From an uncultured Campylobacter sp. (GTDB taxonomy: Bacteria > Campylobacterota > Campylobacteria > Campylobacterales > Campylobacteraceae), in assembly GCF_937959485.1 (NCBI RefSeq), contig NZ_CALGPY010000012.1, positions 62,001 through 126,000 of the forward strand: 64,000 nucleotides of DNA. Reading direction: 5' to 3'. Numbering within the stretch: the first letter of the stretch is position 1; every line of letters begins with the position of its first letter. Shown here piece after piece: positions 26,744-36,131 of this stretch. Below the pieces are notes generated by a model. It worked only from the letters and a program-made list of their open reading frames with translations, did no database searches and was not told the origin of the DNA. The position numbers and the translations under genes are program-made.

Positions 26744-27095
26744 ATGGGATACCTTATAAGCGATAGGCTGATCGATATCTGGCTCATTTTGTTTTTCGGC
26801 GGCTTTGGCTTTGTATGCTATATAAACGGCGTATGCGGGATCGGCAAAGACTATATGCAGCGCAATAAAATAGATTTCGTGCGCTGGACCGAGGCACATT
26901 TTGCGCTCCAACACGCCGTTTGATTCGAACGAGCCGCTAGAATTAAAATTTAAAGAGCCCAAAAGTAAGCACATAATCTACAATTTCTTCGAGCTCATCA
27001 TCCACTATGCGATAATCGGGCCGTTTTTAGTGATCTATGCGTGGATTTTTCTATTTTGCGCGGGGCTAGCCATTAAAATTTTATCTCAAATTTAA
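26744..27095 (+). pseudogene. Second frameshifted membrane protein
   Basis: ATG 26744 opens a frame with one membrane helix (DIWLILFFGGFGFVCYI) that stops at about 26922. Another frame continues in register from NTPFDSNEPLELKFKEP through a long C-terminal helix pair (IIHYAIIGPFLVIYAWIFLF) to TAA at 27095. A one-base shift near 26905 explains both. It directly follows the previous broken gene, and the two probably formed one transcript. Confidence 0.6.
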
Positions 27096-28358
27096 AATTT
27101 GCGATGCGGATGCAGAACGGGCATTGCATAGACGCCGTTTTCGTTGCAGAATTTCAAATTTTACGCTGCATCTCTTACCAAGCATACACCGCTTCCGCGT
27201 CTTAAAAGTAAAATTTCAAAATTTTATCGCCGAATCCACGGCTTGTGGAATTTATGCCGTGATTTCCGTTTCTATCAGGGCGGGAAGGGGCCCCAATTGC
27301 GATGTCACATTTCTTGCGGGTGCCGCCTCCGCAGCACTGCATTGCTCTGCTCGCCCGCAAACCCTGCCCAACCCCCTACAACGCTATATGGGCGAGCCGC
27401 GCTCGCGTTAAATTCTTTCTATTGCAGCTACGCCGCATGAAATTCTTTAGAGGTAAATTTTATCGTATTTGAAATTTTAAAATTCCATCCGTAGCCGCCA
27501 AGCCAATTTATCCGCCGATAAATCGTCAAACCGCCGACCGACCGCAAAACCGAAACGGCTTGCGGCGATGGAATTTAAGCAATGCGAGCTCAAATTTCAT
27601 CCACAGCGCGGCTTCTCCGCGGCGCGTTCATTTTGGCAGTAGTGCGACCGCAGCCGCACTCTATTAAAATTCTATTCGGAGCCGCCCTCGCCTTGTTTAA
27701 ATTCTATCGCACAAATTTTGCCGAGTCCTAAGGCAGAGGACGAACCGCCTCTACTTTGTTTAAATTCCGCCGCACCGACCGACCGATCGCCGACCAGCCG
27801 CAGGATCGGTTACCGGCTCAGTTGTAGGACCGATCGCGCAAAACCGAAGCAGCTCGCCAGAGCAAACGATCTAGCAAAACCGACGAGAACGGCCGCAGAC
27901 AAACTTGTCGTCAAACCAAGGGACCGCCGAAGCACCAGATCGGTCGTCGGTTTGGTTTCAAAACCGCTTGGTACGCCAAATCGGCAGGCCGATTAACAAT
28001 CCAAGCCGTAAATCCCCGACCGATTGCAATCCGAGTGGGCTGATCCGCAAATGAGTAGACGGACTAACGAGTTAGACGATATAGCCGCAAATTGCCGACT
28101 AATTGCGAGCTGAGCGAGCCGAGCCGCTAAACCGCTCGGTCACAGACCGGCCTCCAAGCCGCCCCGCCACAGGCTAGTCCTGAACCTATCCAAGCCGTAA
28201 GCATAACCCAAAGCCGCCCGGTCGTAAGCCGATCCCAAAGCCGCCCAGCAAGCGGGCTAGCCTCGGAATCGCTCAAGCCGCAAGCCGATCCCGAAACTGC
28301 TCGGTCGCAAGCTAAACTAGAAGCCGCCCAATAAGCGGGCTAGTCCCGAAACCGCCGC
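27096..28358. other. Gap of about 1.26 kb with degenerate GC-rich repeats
   Basis: No believable gene. The right half (about 27,700-28,350) is composed of diverged short repeats around AAGCCG, CCGATCCC and AAGCGGGCTAG; for example GCCGCCCAGCAAGCGGGCT near 28,243 recurs as GCCGCCCAATAAGCGGGCT near 28,326. The left half has the AAATTT-studded texture. Confidence 0.6.
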
Positions 28359-29426
28359 TTACTCTACGTAAATTTTATACTCGCCGTAGCCGCGCGCGTC
28401 CATCTCCTCAAGCGGTATAAATTCCAAGCTCGCGCCGTTGATGCAGTATCTCATACCGCCCTTATCTCTCGGTCCGTCCTCAAAGACGTGTCCTAAATGG
28501 CTGCCTCCTACGCGGCTGGAGACCTCGACGCGCTGCATACCGTGGCTGTCGTCTCGCGCATAGGCGATCGCATCGGTCGTTATCGGCTTTGAAAAGCTCG
28601 GCCAGCCGGTGCCGGAGTTGTATTTGTCGGTAGAGGAAAAGAGCGGCTTTTTCGACACGATGTCGATGTAGATGCCCTTTTTATAATTCTTGTCGTATTC
28701 GCTCGAAAACGGTCGCTCGGTATCTTTTTCCTGCGTGACGCTGTATTGCAGGTCGCTCAGAGTTCTTTTAAGCTCCTCTTTGCTCTGCGCTTTGAAGGCT
28801 TTGTCATCGTAAAGCGGCTTTTTAGCGAGGCGCAGATCGATATGGCAGTAGCCGCCCGGGTTTTTGTCTAGATAGTCTTGGTGGTAATCCTCCGCCTTAA
28901 CGTAGTTTTTAAGCGGCATAACCTCGACCGCTATCTTTTCATCATATTTACTCTGCTTAAAGGCTACGAATTTACGCGCCGTCTCGCCGCTCGCCTCGTC
29001 GGTGTAGTAGATCCCCGTGCGATACTGGCGACCGCGGTCGTTGCCTTGCTTATCGATAGAGAACGGATCGATAATGCGGAAATAATGCGCCAAAATTTCA
29101 GGCTCGCTGATGACGTTGGCGTCGTATTTTAAGTGTAGCGTCTCGGCATGATCGCTGCTATGTAAGCCCTCGTAGCTTGCTTTATCGCTCTTGCCGTTGG
29201 CGTAGCCCACCTGCGTCGCGACTATACCGTCGAGCTGTTTGTAATAAGCCTCCATGCCCCAGAAGCAGCCGCCTGCTAGATAAATTTCTTTTACGTTTGC
29301 GTTCACGCCGCCTCCTTTAACTTTAAAATTTGCGTCCGCCGAGCTACCGCCGCCTGCGGCATTAAGCGCGACTAAATAACCTGCCGCCAAAACAAAGAGG
29401 CAGATTAAAACTTTAGAAATTTTCAT
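28359..29426 (-). CDS. msrAB: MsrA-MsrB fusion, peptide methionine sulfoxide reductase, exported
   Basis: 355 residues from ATG 29426, which follows AAAGGAT; an ATG 30 bases upstream is less suitable. An N-terminal hydrophobic signal or anchor (VLICLFVLAAGYLVAL) directs it across the inner membrane. The MsrA domain has the catalytic GCFWGMEAYY motif (residue about 60) and repairs S-sulfoxides. The MsrB domain has GTGWPSF and the catalytic Cys in RYCINGASLEF and repairs R-sulfoxides. The two zinc CxxC pairs of many MsrB are absent, as in other exported fusions. Confidence 0.95.
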   Translation of the reverse strand: MKISKVLICLFVLAAGYLVALNAAGGGSSADANFKVKGGGVNANVKEIYLAGGCFWGMEAYYKQLDGIVATQVGYANGKSDKASYEGLHSSDHAETLHLKYDANVISEPEILAHYFRIIDPFSIDKQGNDRGRQYRTGIYYTDEASGETARKFVAFKQSKYDEKIAVEVMPLKNYVKAEDYHQDYLDKNPGGYCHIDLRLAKKPLYDDKAFKAQSKEELKRTLSDLQYSVTQEKDTERPFSSEYDKNYKKGIYIDIVSKKPLFSSTDKYNSGTGWPSFSKPITTDAIAYARDDSHGMQRVEVSSRVGGSHLGHVFEDGPRDKGGMRYCINGASLEFIPLEEMDARGYGEYKIYVE

Positions 29427-30953
29427 TTTGATCCTTTCGTTTTGAATTTTGCGCAATTTTACAATCTCTAAATGAAGCGAAAGTGAAAGAGAGAAATTTT
29501 ATCGCTTACGGCGGATCGCTACCCAAATTTTATCGCCGCAGGATCGGGGCTTTCGGCTCGCCGTCGCCGCAGAATTAGAATTTTACCGCGGCAGCGCAAG
29601 ATCAAAATTTTATCTTATCCTCGCAGCGCGCTGCAGCATCGGAATTTTACCTCCTCGCAAGCGGTTAAAATTCTATGCTATAACGAGGGCTGAAATTTTA
29701 CCACTTCAGCAGGGGCGGCAGATTTCGATAGCGCGGCAAGCAGTTGGATTTTATCGCCGCGGCAAGAATTAAAATTTTACTACCGTCGTAGGATTAAAAT
29801 TTCATCATTCCTACGCTACGACGCGTATGAAATTTATCCCTTTTACGAGCGAGACCCTCGTGACGTCCATTCGCCTGCGCTACGGCTAGTATGAAATTTA
29901 TCCAGCAGCCTGCGAAAGTTTTAGAAATTTCGATGCGCCCGACTGCAGCTCGAAATTTCATTATCGCACCGCGCGGCTAGATTTTACCACCGTCGCGATA
30001 ATTAAAATTTTATCTCCGCGCAGCCGCGCTTCGAGCCGGGCTAACGCCTTTGCAGGCTTTGCTCAAAAGGCGAGATTTAGCGACGGGCATCGTTTTATTA
30101 GGGCACGGGCTACTCGCGGGACGGGAGTTTTGCACCGTAACGGTGCTCCCGCTACTACGCTACGAGATTAAATTTTATCTACGCACCGCTGCGATCGCGG
30201 CGCAGCACTTATCCACCGCACGGCTAAATTTTCTACACGACGCTTAGGTTGCGGCATGGCGTCCATCCGCTCGCCGCGCGATTAAAATTTGTCTATACGG
30301 CGCACCGATCGCGACGAGGCGCCTTATTAATTTTACTATGAAGCCGTATCTACCGCAAAGAAGCGTCAAAATTTCGACGTAAAATGGACACAAAGCTGAA
30401 AAGCTGCTATTATGACACGACTTTAGCATTTAAATTTCGACGCAAAATAGGCGCCGCGAGATAAAAATTTATGCGTCGTTATACGACGGCAAGGCGTAAA
30501 CCCATCCGCTGCGTACGCGATTAAATTTAAAATTTACGCACCGCGACCGCAAGATAAATTTTAAAAGCGACTACTCAGGAGCGGTGAGTGATTAAATTTA
30601 GTTACGCCGCACCGTTACGAAGCGATGTGCCGTGCAGCCAAACCCACGCCGTGCAGTAGTATAACGAAGCGCGAACAGTCGGATTTGCACTGCCTCCGCC
30701 ACGTAGCGGAGCGCAGCCATTTACATCGCGCACGACCGCGTAGTGAAGGCAGCTGGGTCCGCACTGCGTTGACGCGCAACAAAGCACCGTGCATTAGATC
30801 CGCACCGCGCCCGCTACAAAACGATATACCGCACAGCTAAATCGTCGCCGCACAAGCCGTATGGCAAAGCGCGAGTAGTCCGATTCGCATCACGCTCGCC
30901 GCGTATCGGAGCGTAGTCAATTTATATCGCGCGCGCTTTGTAGTGAGCAAAAT
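29427..30953. other. Gap of about 1.5 kb dominated by AAAATTTTAYC motifs
   Basis: From about 29,460 to 30,010 the module AAAATTTTA followed by C/T and a CCGC-rich word recurs roughly every 40-60 bases. From 30,600 onward a diverged 200-base-spaced duplication is present (listed separately). No gene or RNA was found. Confidence 0.65.
30618..30947. repeat. Imperfect direct duplication with 200-base offset
   Basis: The segment 30618-30747 recurs at 30818-30947. Shared words at exactly +200 include AGTC.GATT.GCA, CGTA.CGGAGCG.AG.CA, ATCGCGC and GTAGTGA. Differences are mostly single substitutions without gaps, so it is an old tandem duplication. Non-coding on both strands. Confidence 0.75.
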
Positions 30954-32492
30954 TTAGTGCAAAAAGTGGCGCACTCCCGTAAAATACATCGCCATGCCGA
31001 ACTCGTCGGCGCTTGCGATCACCTCATCGTCGCGAATGCTGCCGCCCGGCTGCACCACCGCCGCGACGCCCGCAGCATCGGCGATCTCGATGCTGTCTTT
31101 AAACGGGAAAAACGCCTCGCTAGCAAGCGCGCAGCCGCGCAGATCGACGCCCACGTCGCGAGCCTTCGCTACTGCCGCACGTGCGGCGTCCACGCGGCTC
31201 GTCATACCCATGCCGATCGCGACCATCGCGCGAGCTTTGACGTAAACCACGCAGTTGCTCTTCGTAAGTGCGGCGATCTGCCACGCGATTTTTAGATCAT
31301 CAAGCTCGCTCTCGCTAGCCGCGCGTTTAGTGACGCAGCGGGCGTTTGCGACCTCGTCCGCGCCCACGTAGTCGCGCTGCTGATATACGAAGCCGCCGTC
31401 AATGAATTTAAAATCATATTTGTCGTTTTCGCGAATTAAAAACTCCCCGCCCTGCTCGAAAATTTTAATACGCTTTTTCTTTTCAAATACCGCAAGCGCC
31501 GCAGGCGTAACGCGAGCGGCAAGGATAACCTCGACAAAAATTTCGTTAATTTTATTTGCTAGCTCCTCGTCCAAAACGCCGTTTATCGCCACGACGCCGC
31601 CGTATGCCGAGACTGGGTCGCATTTTAGCGCCTCTACGTAGCTTTCAAGCAGGCTATATTTCACGGCAAAACCGCATGGATTGGCGTGCTTGCAGATCGC
31701 TACCGCAGGCGCCTCTCCGAAGCTGCTAGCGAGCATCAGCGCGCCGTGCATATCGGTCATATTGTTAAAGCTCGCCTCTCCCTTTAGGCTCTTAAAATGG
31801 TTGCTAAAAAACTCCTCGAACTCGTACAGCGCGCCCTTTTGGTGCGGATTTTCACCGTAGCGAGTATCGAAGACCTTGCTGCCCGTGATAAATTTTTTCG
31901 CGCCGAAGCCGCCGTTAAAGCGCTCGTTCATATAGTTTGCGATCATCGCGTCGTAGACTGCGGTGTGTTCATAAGCTTTAATCATTAAATTTTGCCTAAA
32001 TTTCAGCTTCTCGCCCTCGTCCGCGCTGCTTAAATTTTGCAAAACCGCGTCGTAATCAAGCGGGCTGGTAACGATATAGACGCTCTCAAAATTCTTAGCC
32101 GCGCTTCGAACCATCGCAGGTCCGCCAATGTCGATATTTTCGATGATCTCGGAAAAATCGTCGGTGCGGGCTACGGTCGCTTTAAAAGGATATAAATTTA
32201 CGCACACGAGATCGATGCCACTGATGCCGTGCTGCGCGGCTTGGCTTACGTGATTTGCATCGTTTCGCTTATACAAAATTCCGCCGTGGATCTTTGGATG
32301 CAGGGTCTTAACCCGCCCCTCAAACATCTCGGGCGAGCCCGAGTATTGGCTAACCTCGAGCACCGCGACGCCGTTTTCGCGCAAAAGCTTAAACGTGCCG
32401 CCCGTGCTTAAAATTTCAAATCCGAGCTTCTGTAGCCCGCGAGCAAACTCTACGACACCCTCTTTATCGCTTACGCTGATTAACGCTCTCAT
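30954..32492 (-). CDS. purH: PurH, AICAR transformylase / IMP cyclohydrolase
   Basis: 512 residues, full length. It performs the last two steps of IMP synthesis. The N-terminal IMP cyclohydrolase part starts RALISVSDKEGVVEFA and has STGGTFKLL and GRVKTLHPKIHGGIL. The C-terminal transformylase part carries CKHANPCGFAVK and the end motif GGSIRDDEVIASADEFGMAMYFTG, shortened here. It precedes a lipoprotein gene and, further on, purL, as in C. jejuni. Confidence 0.98.
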   Translation of the reverse strand: MRALISVSDKEGVVEFARGLQKLGFEILSTGGTFKLLRENGVAVLEVSQYSGSPEMFEGRVKTLHPKIHGGILYKRNDANHVSQAAQHGISGIDLVCVNLYPFKATVARTDDFSEIIENIDIGGPAMVRSAAKNFESVYIVTSPLDYDAVLQNLSSADEGEKLKFRQNLMIKAYEHTAVYDAMIANYMNERFNGGFGAKKFITGSKVFDTRYGENPHQKGALYEFEEFFSNHFKSLKGEASFNNMTDMHGALMLASSFGEAPAVAICKHANPCGFAVKYSLLESYVEALKCDPVSAYGGVVAINGVLDEELANKINEIFVEVILAARVTPAALAVFEKKKRIKIFEQGGEFLIRENDKYDFKFIDGGFVYQQRDYVGADEVANARCVTKRAASESELDDLKIAWQIAALTKSNCVVYVKARAMVAIGMGMTSRVDAARAAVAKARDVGVDLRGCALASEAFFPFKDSIEIADAAGVAAVVQPGGSIRDDEVIASADEFGMAMYFTGVRHFLH

Positions 32493-32508
32493 CTTTTCTC
32501 CTTTTAAT

Positions 32509-33099
32509 TTATTCGCATAGTTTTTTAAAAATCAGCTCGCGCATGTCGTTTGCGTTAAGCTGAAAATACAAAATCGCCTCGCGGCGAGCCTTTTGATACT
32601 CGCGCCTCGTCTTTTCATCTGCCGCGCCGAGCTTTGCGTCTTTAAATTTCGCCATACGCGCCGAACCCAGCTCTTTTAGCTTCTCGCCGCCCAGGGAAAT
32701 ACCGCCGCTATAATTAAACCACTCTTTGCTTTGAAAAATATTAAATAAAATTTGAAAATCTACGAAATTTCCCTTATTGTACTCGGCGCAGACCCCGTTT
32801 TTGTGGCTTACGGCGTAGATCGCGCCGTATCTACGCTCGAAAAAATATAGTTTTATGAGCTTTGCGTTTTTGTCTAAATTTGCGCCGCTACCGCCTAAAA
32901 TCGCAAGCTTCGCATCGCCTCGCGTTTCGTAAGGACCTAAAATCGCGCCGTTTTCGTAGAGATTACCGCCGTAAAAAGCGTATTTCGTACCCCTAAGCTC
33001 GTCCGAAAGAATGTAGGTTTTATCGGTTGCGAGCGAGTTTTTGCCTGCGCAGCCGAGCAGCGACAGAGCCAAAAACAGAGACGAGATAAAAAATTTCAT
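32509..33099 (-). CDS. Lipoprotein, member of a local three-gene family
   Basis: 196 residues with a lipobox LSLLGCAG (Cys17). The mature part shares a plan with the proteins at 34547 and 35185: a YAFYGGNLYENGAILGPYE strand pattern, a KLYFFERR segment, HKNGVC and FVDFQ. This looks like a small beta-rich envelope lipoprotein. Function unknown. It lies just upstream of purH in the same direction, 16 bases away. Confidence 0.75.
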   Translation of the reverse strand: MKFFISSLFLALSLLGCAGKNSLATDKTYILSDELRGTKYAFYGGNLYENGAILGPYETRGDAKLAILGGSGANLDKNAKLIKLYFFERRYGAIYAVSHKNGVCAEYNKGNFVDFQILFNIFQSKEWFNYSGGISLGGEKLKELGSARMAKFKDAKLGAADEKTRREYQKARREAILYFQLNANDMRELIFKKLCE

Positions 33100-33488
33100 C
33101 GCAATAACCCTTTAAATTTTAAAATTTTGCCGAATTTATGAAGCGGGATCGGCAAAGCGAAATTTGCTAAATTTACCGCATTTACCGCGCGCAAATTTTA
33201 ATTTTGCTTCTCAAATGCCGCCGCTTTGCTCGCGCGGACGCAAATTTTAAAATTTTGCGCCGCTTGCAAAGGCTAAATTAAAAGCCGCGCGCAAAACGTA
33301 AATTTAAACCGCAGCGTAAGCTTAGCCGAAAAGATCGGCGCGAACCGGCTAAATTTAAAATTTCACGGCGCAGCTTTTACCCCAAGCTAGGTTACGCTTA
33401 CTCTTGCCGCCGCAACCTGTTTAAATTTTACGCGCCGCTTTAAATTTTACAAGCCGTAAATTTAAAGCGGCACGAAATCCAAACAGCA
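33100..33488. other. Gap of about 390 bases
   Basis: Repeated TAAATTTTA and GCGCAAATTT words only. No promoter or RNA could be supported. Confidence 0.5.
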
Positions 33489-34520
33489 CTAAATATAATA
33501 GATGCTGTTTTTGATATTTTTGCCGTCGATCTCGTTTTTGCGCCACGAGCTCTCGTCGTTTAGCACAATCCAGCGCTTCTCCTCCTCGCGATAAAACCAG
33601 TCCTTGTCGATCTGATAGTAGATCTGACATCCCGAAATTTCGATGATGTTGGCGATGTTATTGTCGTGGTAGTTGTTCTCGTCGAAGTCGGTGAATGTGC
33701 GCTGCCCCATCTCGGCGTAGAGCTCGTTTAAAATTTGAAGCATCTCGCTTAGGCGCGTATCCATCTTCTCGACCTGAAGCCCAAGCTCGTTAGCCTCTCT
33801 GAATAAGATCGGATAGTCGTGCGACGGATAGCCGCTGTTTAGCTTGTCGCTGATAAAGGCGATCTTTTGCTCATCGTCGAAGTGATAGCGCAGAATTTCG
33901 CGGCAAATTTTAAGCGACAGGCTGCTTGCGCGATCGACGGCGCCAAAAACGAGCGGATGGATATATTTGTAAAGCTCCTTGTACGGGTTCTCGTCGTTCG
34001 GGCGCTCGTTATTTTTCCAAAGCTTCACCACGCGACTTAGCTCGTCCATCGAAACGTTGGCTTGATCGTTTGTGTTCGTAACCGGCGAAAGCTCGTGGCG
34101 CAGCGAAGTATCGACCGACGTGAGATAACCTAGCGGCCCCATTAAAATTTTATTCGCCCCAAGCGCCATCATCGTAGCCGCCGAAGCGCAGTTTGCAGGC
34201 ACCAGCGCGATCAGCTCGTCGCAGTGGTTGCGTAGGATCGAGACGATCTTAAGCGAGGCGATGCCGCTGCCGCCGTCGCTTTTGATGTAAAGGTAGAGCT
34301 TTTCGAAATGCTTGCCCTTGAGGTGGTCGTTGATACTGATCGCGTCGTTGCCGCAGACGCTGCCCGCGCCCGAGTTAAAATAGGTAAGCAGCGGCGCGCC
34401 CAGATATTTCTCGATATTGGTGATCACCTCTTGCGTTTGCTTCATCAAGATCGGCGGTTGCTTCGCCGCCTTTTTGGCACCCTGCTTCTGCGGCTCTTCG
34501 TCTTTGGATAAAAATCCCAT
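33489..34520 (-). CDS. SDH-family (serine dehydrogenase proteinase) ClpP/SppA-like protein
   Basis: 343 residues, ATG 34520 behind AAAGGAA. The crotonase/ClpP-fold core spans about 60-170: LYLYIKSDGGSGIASLKI, then ALVPANCASAATMMALGA with the likely nucleophile Ser in CASAATM, and MGPLGYLTSVDTSL. There is no signal peptide or membrane helix, so it should be cytosolic. Related proteins are annotated as serine dehydrogenase proteinases; the substrate is unknown. The C-terminal half is charged and less conserved. It sits between lipoprotein genes. Confidence 0.8.
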   Translation of the reverse strand: MGFLSKDEEPQKQGAKKAAKQPPILMKQTQEVITNIEKYLGAPLLTYFNSGAGSVCGNDAISINDHLKGKHFEKLYLYIKSDGGSGIASLKIVSILRNHCDELIALVPANCASAATMMALGANKILMGPLGYLTSVDTSLRHELSPVTNTNDQANVSMDELSRVVKLWKNNERPNDENPYKELYKYIHPLVFGAVDRASSLSLKICREILRYHFDDEQKIAFISDKLNSGYPSHDYPILFREANELGLQVEKMDTRLSEMLQILNELYAEMGQRTFTDFDENNYHDNNIANIIEISGCQIYYQIDKDWFYREEEKRWIVLNDESSWRKNEIDGKNIKNSIYYI

Positions 34521-34546
34521 GTTTTTCCTTTCGTGTTGGTTTGGTT

Positions 34547-35170
34547 TTAAAATTTTAACTTACAAATATCGCGCAATCTGTCCCGGTGCCACTCAATGCT
34601 CTCTTTAACCGTATTGCCTAGAGCCGTATGCGGGCTTTGCAAAAACGCTCTACTATTTTTTAGACTTGAGCCCACGTATTCATAGCGTGAGATCACGTTT
34701 GCACTGGCGCTTTGCGACACCGAAGCCAAAAATGAGTATGAATAAAGCGGCGCAGAGGAAGCGTAGCCGCTAAAGTGCTCTTTCAGGCTTACGAATTTGT
34801 CCTCCGCAAATGCCTTGCAAACGCCGCCGCTTGCGGAATACTCGGCGATTCGCAGCTCTTTATTGGGCGTAAAAACGTAGATCGTAAATTTATTTAGAGC
34901 TCTTTGCGAAATTTGATCCTTAGCTACGCCGACTCCTCTTTCGTCCGTAAATAGATAGAGATTGGAGCCCTCCTCTTCATATCTTCCTAAGATCGCGTCA
35001 TCTTTAAAAAGCATGCCGCCTGAAATTTTATACTCGGTGACGGTCTGCCCGTCGTAGCTCATCATCACGGAATTTTCCGGATGTAGCTCGGCTTGCGAAT
35101 ACTTTACCTTCATACAACCCGCAAGCAGCGCGACCGCCGCAAGCAGCACTAAAATTTTAATTTTATCCAT
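34547..35170 (-). CDS. Lipoprotein, second member of the local family
   Basis: 207 residues from ATG 35170 behind GGGGGAG; an ATG 24 bases upstream overlaps the previous stop and is less likely. Lipobox LLAGCMKV. The family plan is present: ISGGMLFKDDAILGRYEEEG, then LYLFTDERG, FTIYVFTPN, SASGGVCKAF and FVSLKEHF. It is the most divergent of the three. Function unknown. Confidence 0.7.
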   Translation of the reverse strand: MDKIKILVLLAAVALLAGCMKVKYSQAELHPENSVMMSYDGQTVTEYKISGGMLFKDDAILGRYEEEGSNLYLFTDERGVGVAKDQISQRALNKFTIYVFTPNKELRIAEYSASGGVCKAFAEDKFVSLKEHFSGYASSAPLYSYSFLASVSQSASANVISRYEYVGSSLKNSRAFLQSPHTALGNTVKESIEWHRDRLRDICKLKF

Positions 35171-35184
35171 AACTCCCCCGAAGT

Positions 35185-35796
35185 TTATCTGCAAAAATCA
35201 TCTAAGATCATGGTTTTAAGGCCATCGATCGTCTTTTTGAAAAAACCAGCCACAGCCAAGTCCTCCGCGATATATTTCGTATCTTTGCGATCGACCGCTT
35301 TTTCAAAATTCATATTTTTATATGCGCTTAGTCCTTTCGAGCTCATATTTTGCACCGAGCTCTCGCTTTTTGAAATTCTACCGTCCGCATAAAGCCAATC
35401 GCCGTCTTTAAACATATTTGAAGTATAGTCGAAATTTACGTATCTGCCTGCATTATAGACGCTGCAAATCCCATCTTTGTGCCAAATGCTAAATACCATT
35501 GCCCTTTCGTCGTTAAAAAGATAAAATTTCATCCTCTTGGCATTCAGCGCGGACTTGTAATTGTTGCCGTAAGACTTGCCCGCCTCGTCGAGCACAAGCA
35601 TCCTAAACTCGCCTCTATCCATAGAATAGGAGCCTAAATTTCTGCCGTTTTCATACAGATCCTCGCCGACAAATTTATAGATCATGGTTTTGTTGCCGTC
35701 GTAAAATTTAAACTCCTTGTCGCTCTTAGCCGGACGCAATATCCCGCATCCTCCAAGTAGTGCCGCCAAAACGGCAAAAATTATAAAATTTTTCAT
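35185..35796 (-). CDS. Lipoprotein, third member of the local family
   Basis: 203 residues with lipobox LLGGCGIL. The shared pattern is clear: FVGEDLYENGRNLGSYS, LVLDEAG, KRMKFYLFNDERAMVFSIW, HKDGICSVYNAGRYVNFDY. It is nearest to the protein at 32509. Probably the first gene of the transcript 35796 to 33489. Function unknown. Confidence 0.75.
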   Translation of the reverse strand: MKNFIIFAVLAALLGGCGILRPAKSDKEFKFYDGNKTMIYKFVGEDLYENGRNLGSYSMDRGEFRMLVLDEAGKSYGNNYKSALNAKRMKFYLFNDERAMVFSIWHKDGICSVYNAGRYVNFDYTSNMFKDGDWLYADGRISKSESSVQNMSSKGLSAYKNMNFEKAVDRKDTKYIAEDLAVAGFFKKTIDGLKTMILDDFCR

Positions 35797-36131
35797 TTAT
35801 TACTCCTTAAATTCTAATCCGACGCCGTAAATTTTATCTGGTTTCATCCACGCGCCTTAAAGCTCTAGCGTGAAATTTTACCACGCTCGCCGCAGCACAT
35901 TGAAATTTTAGCGAAGCGACCTTAGCACGCCTGCACCTTAAATTTCCGTATAGCACGCTTTGACATTTCACTGCCGCGCCGCACCCAATCTCTCGCGACC
36001 TGAAATTTTCGCACGCCGCGCATATTGCGATATCACGCCTTAAAATTCCTTTGCCGCACCTTGTCGCCGTATCGCGAGCCCTACCTCAAAATTTCAAGGC
36101 GTTTTGCGCCCTCAAATTTTAAAATTTCGCC
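35797..36131. other. Gap of about 335 bases
   Basis: AAATTTTA-type motifs alternate with CGC-rich words (for example CTTAAATTTCC, TGAAATTTTAG). Nothing else is seen. Confidence 0.5.

Noticed and set aside
27718..27996. 92-codon frame in the repeat-rich gap
   Set aside because: Arg/Pro/Ala-rich composition of diverged repeats, no ribosome site.
32493..32508. Purine riboswitch before purH
   Set aside because: Only 16 bases separate purH from the upstream lipoprotein gene, which leaves no room for an aptamer.
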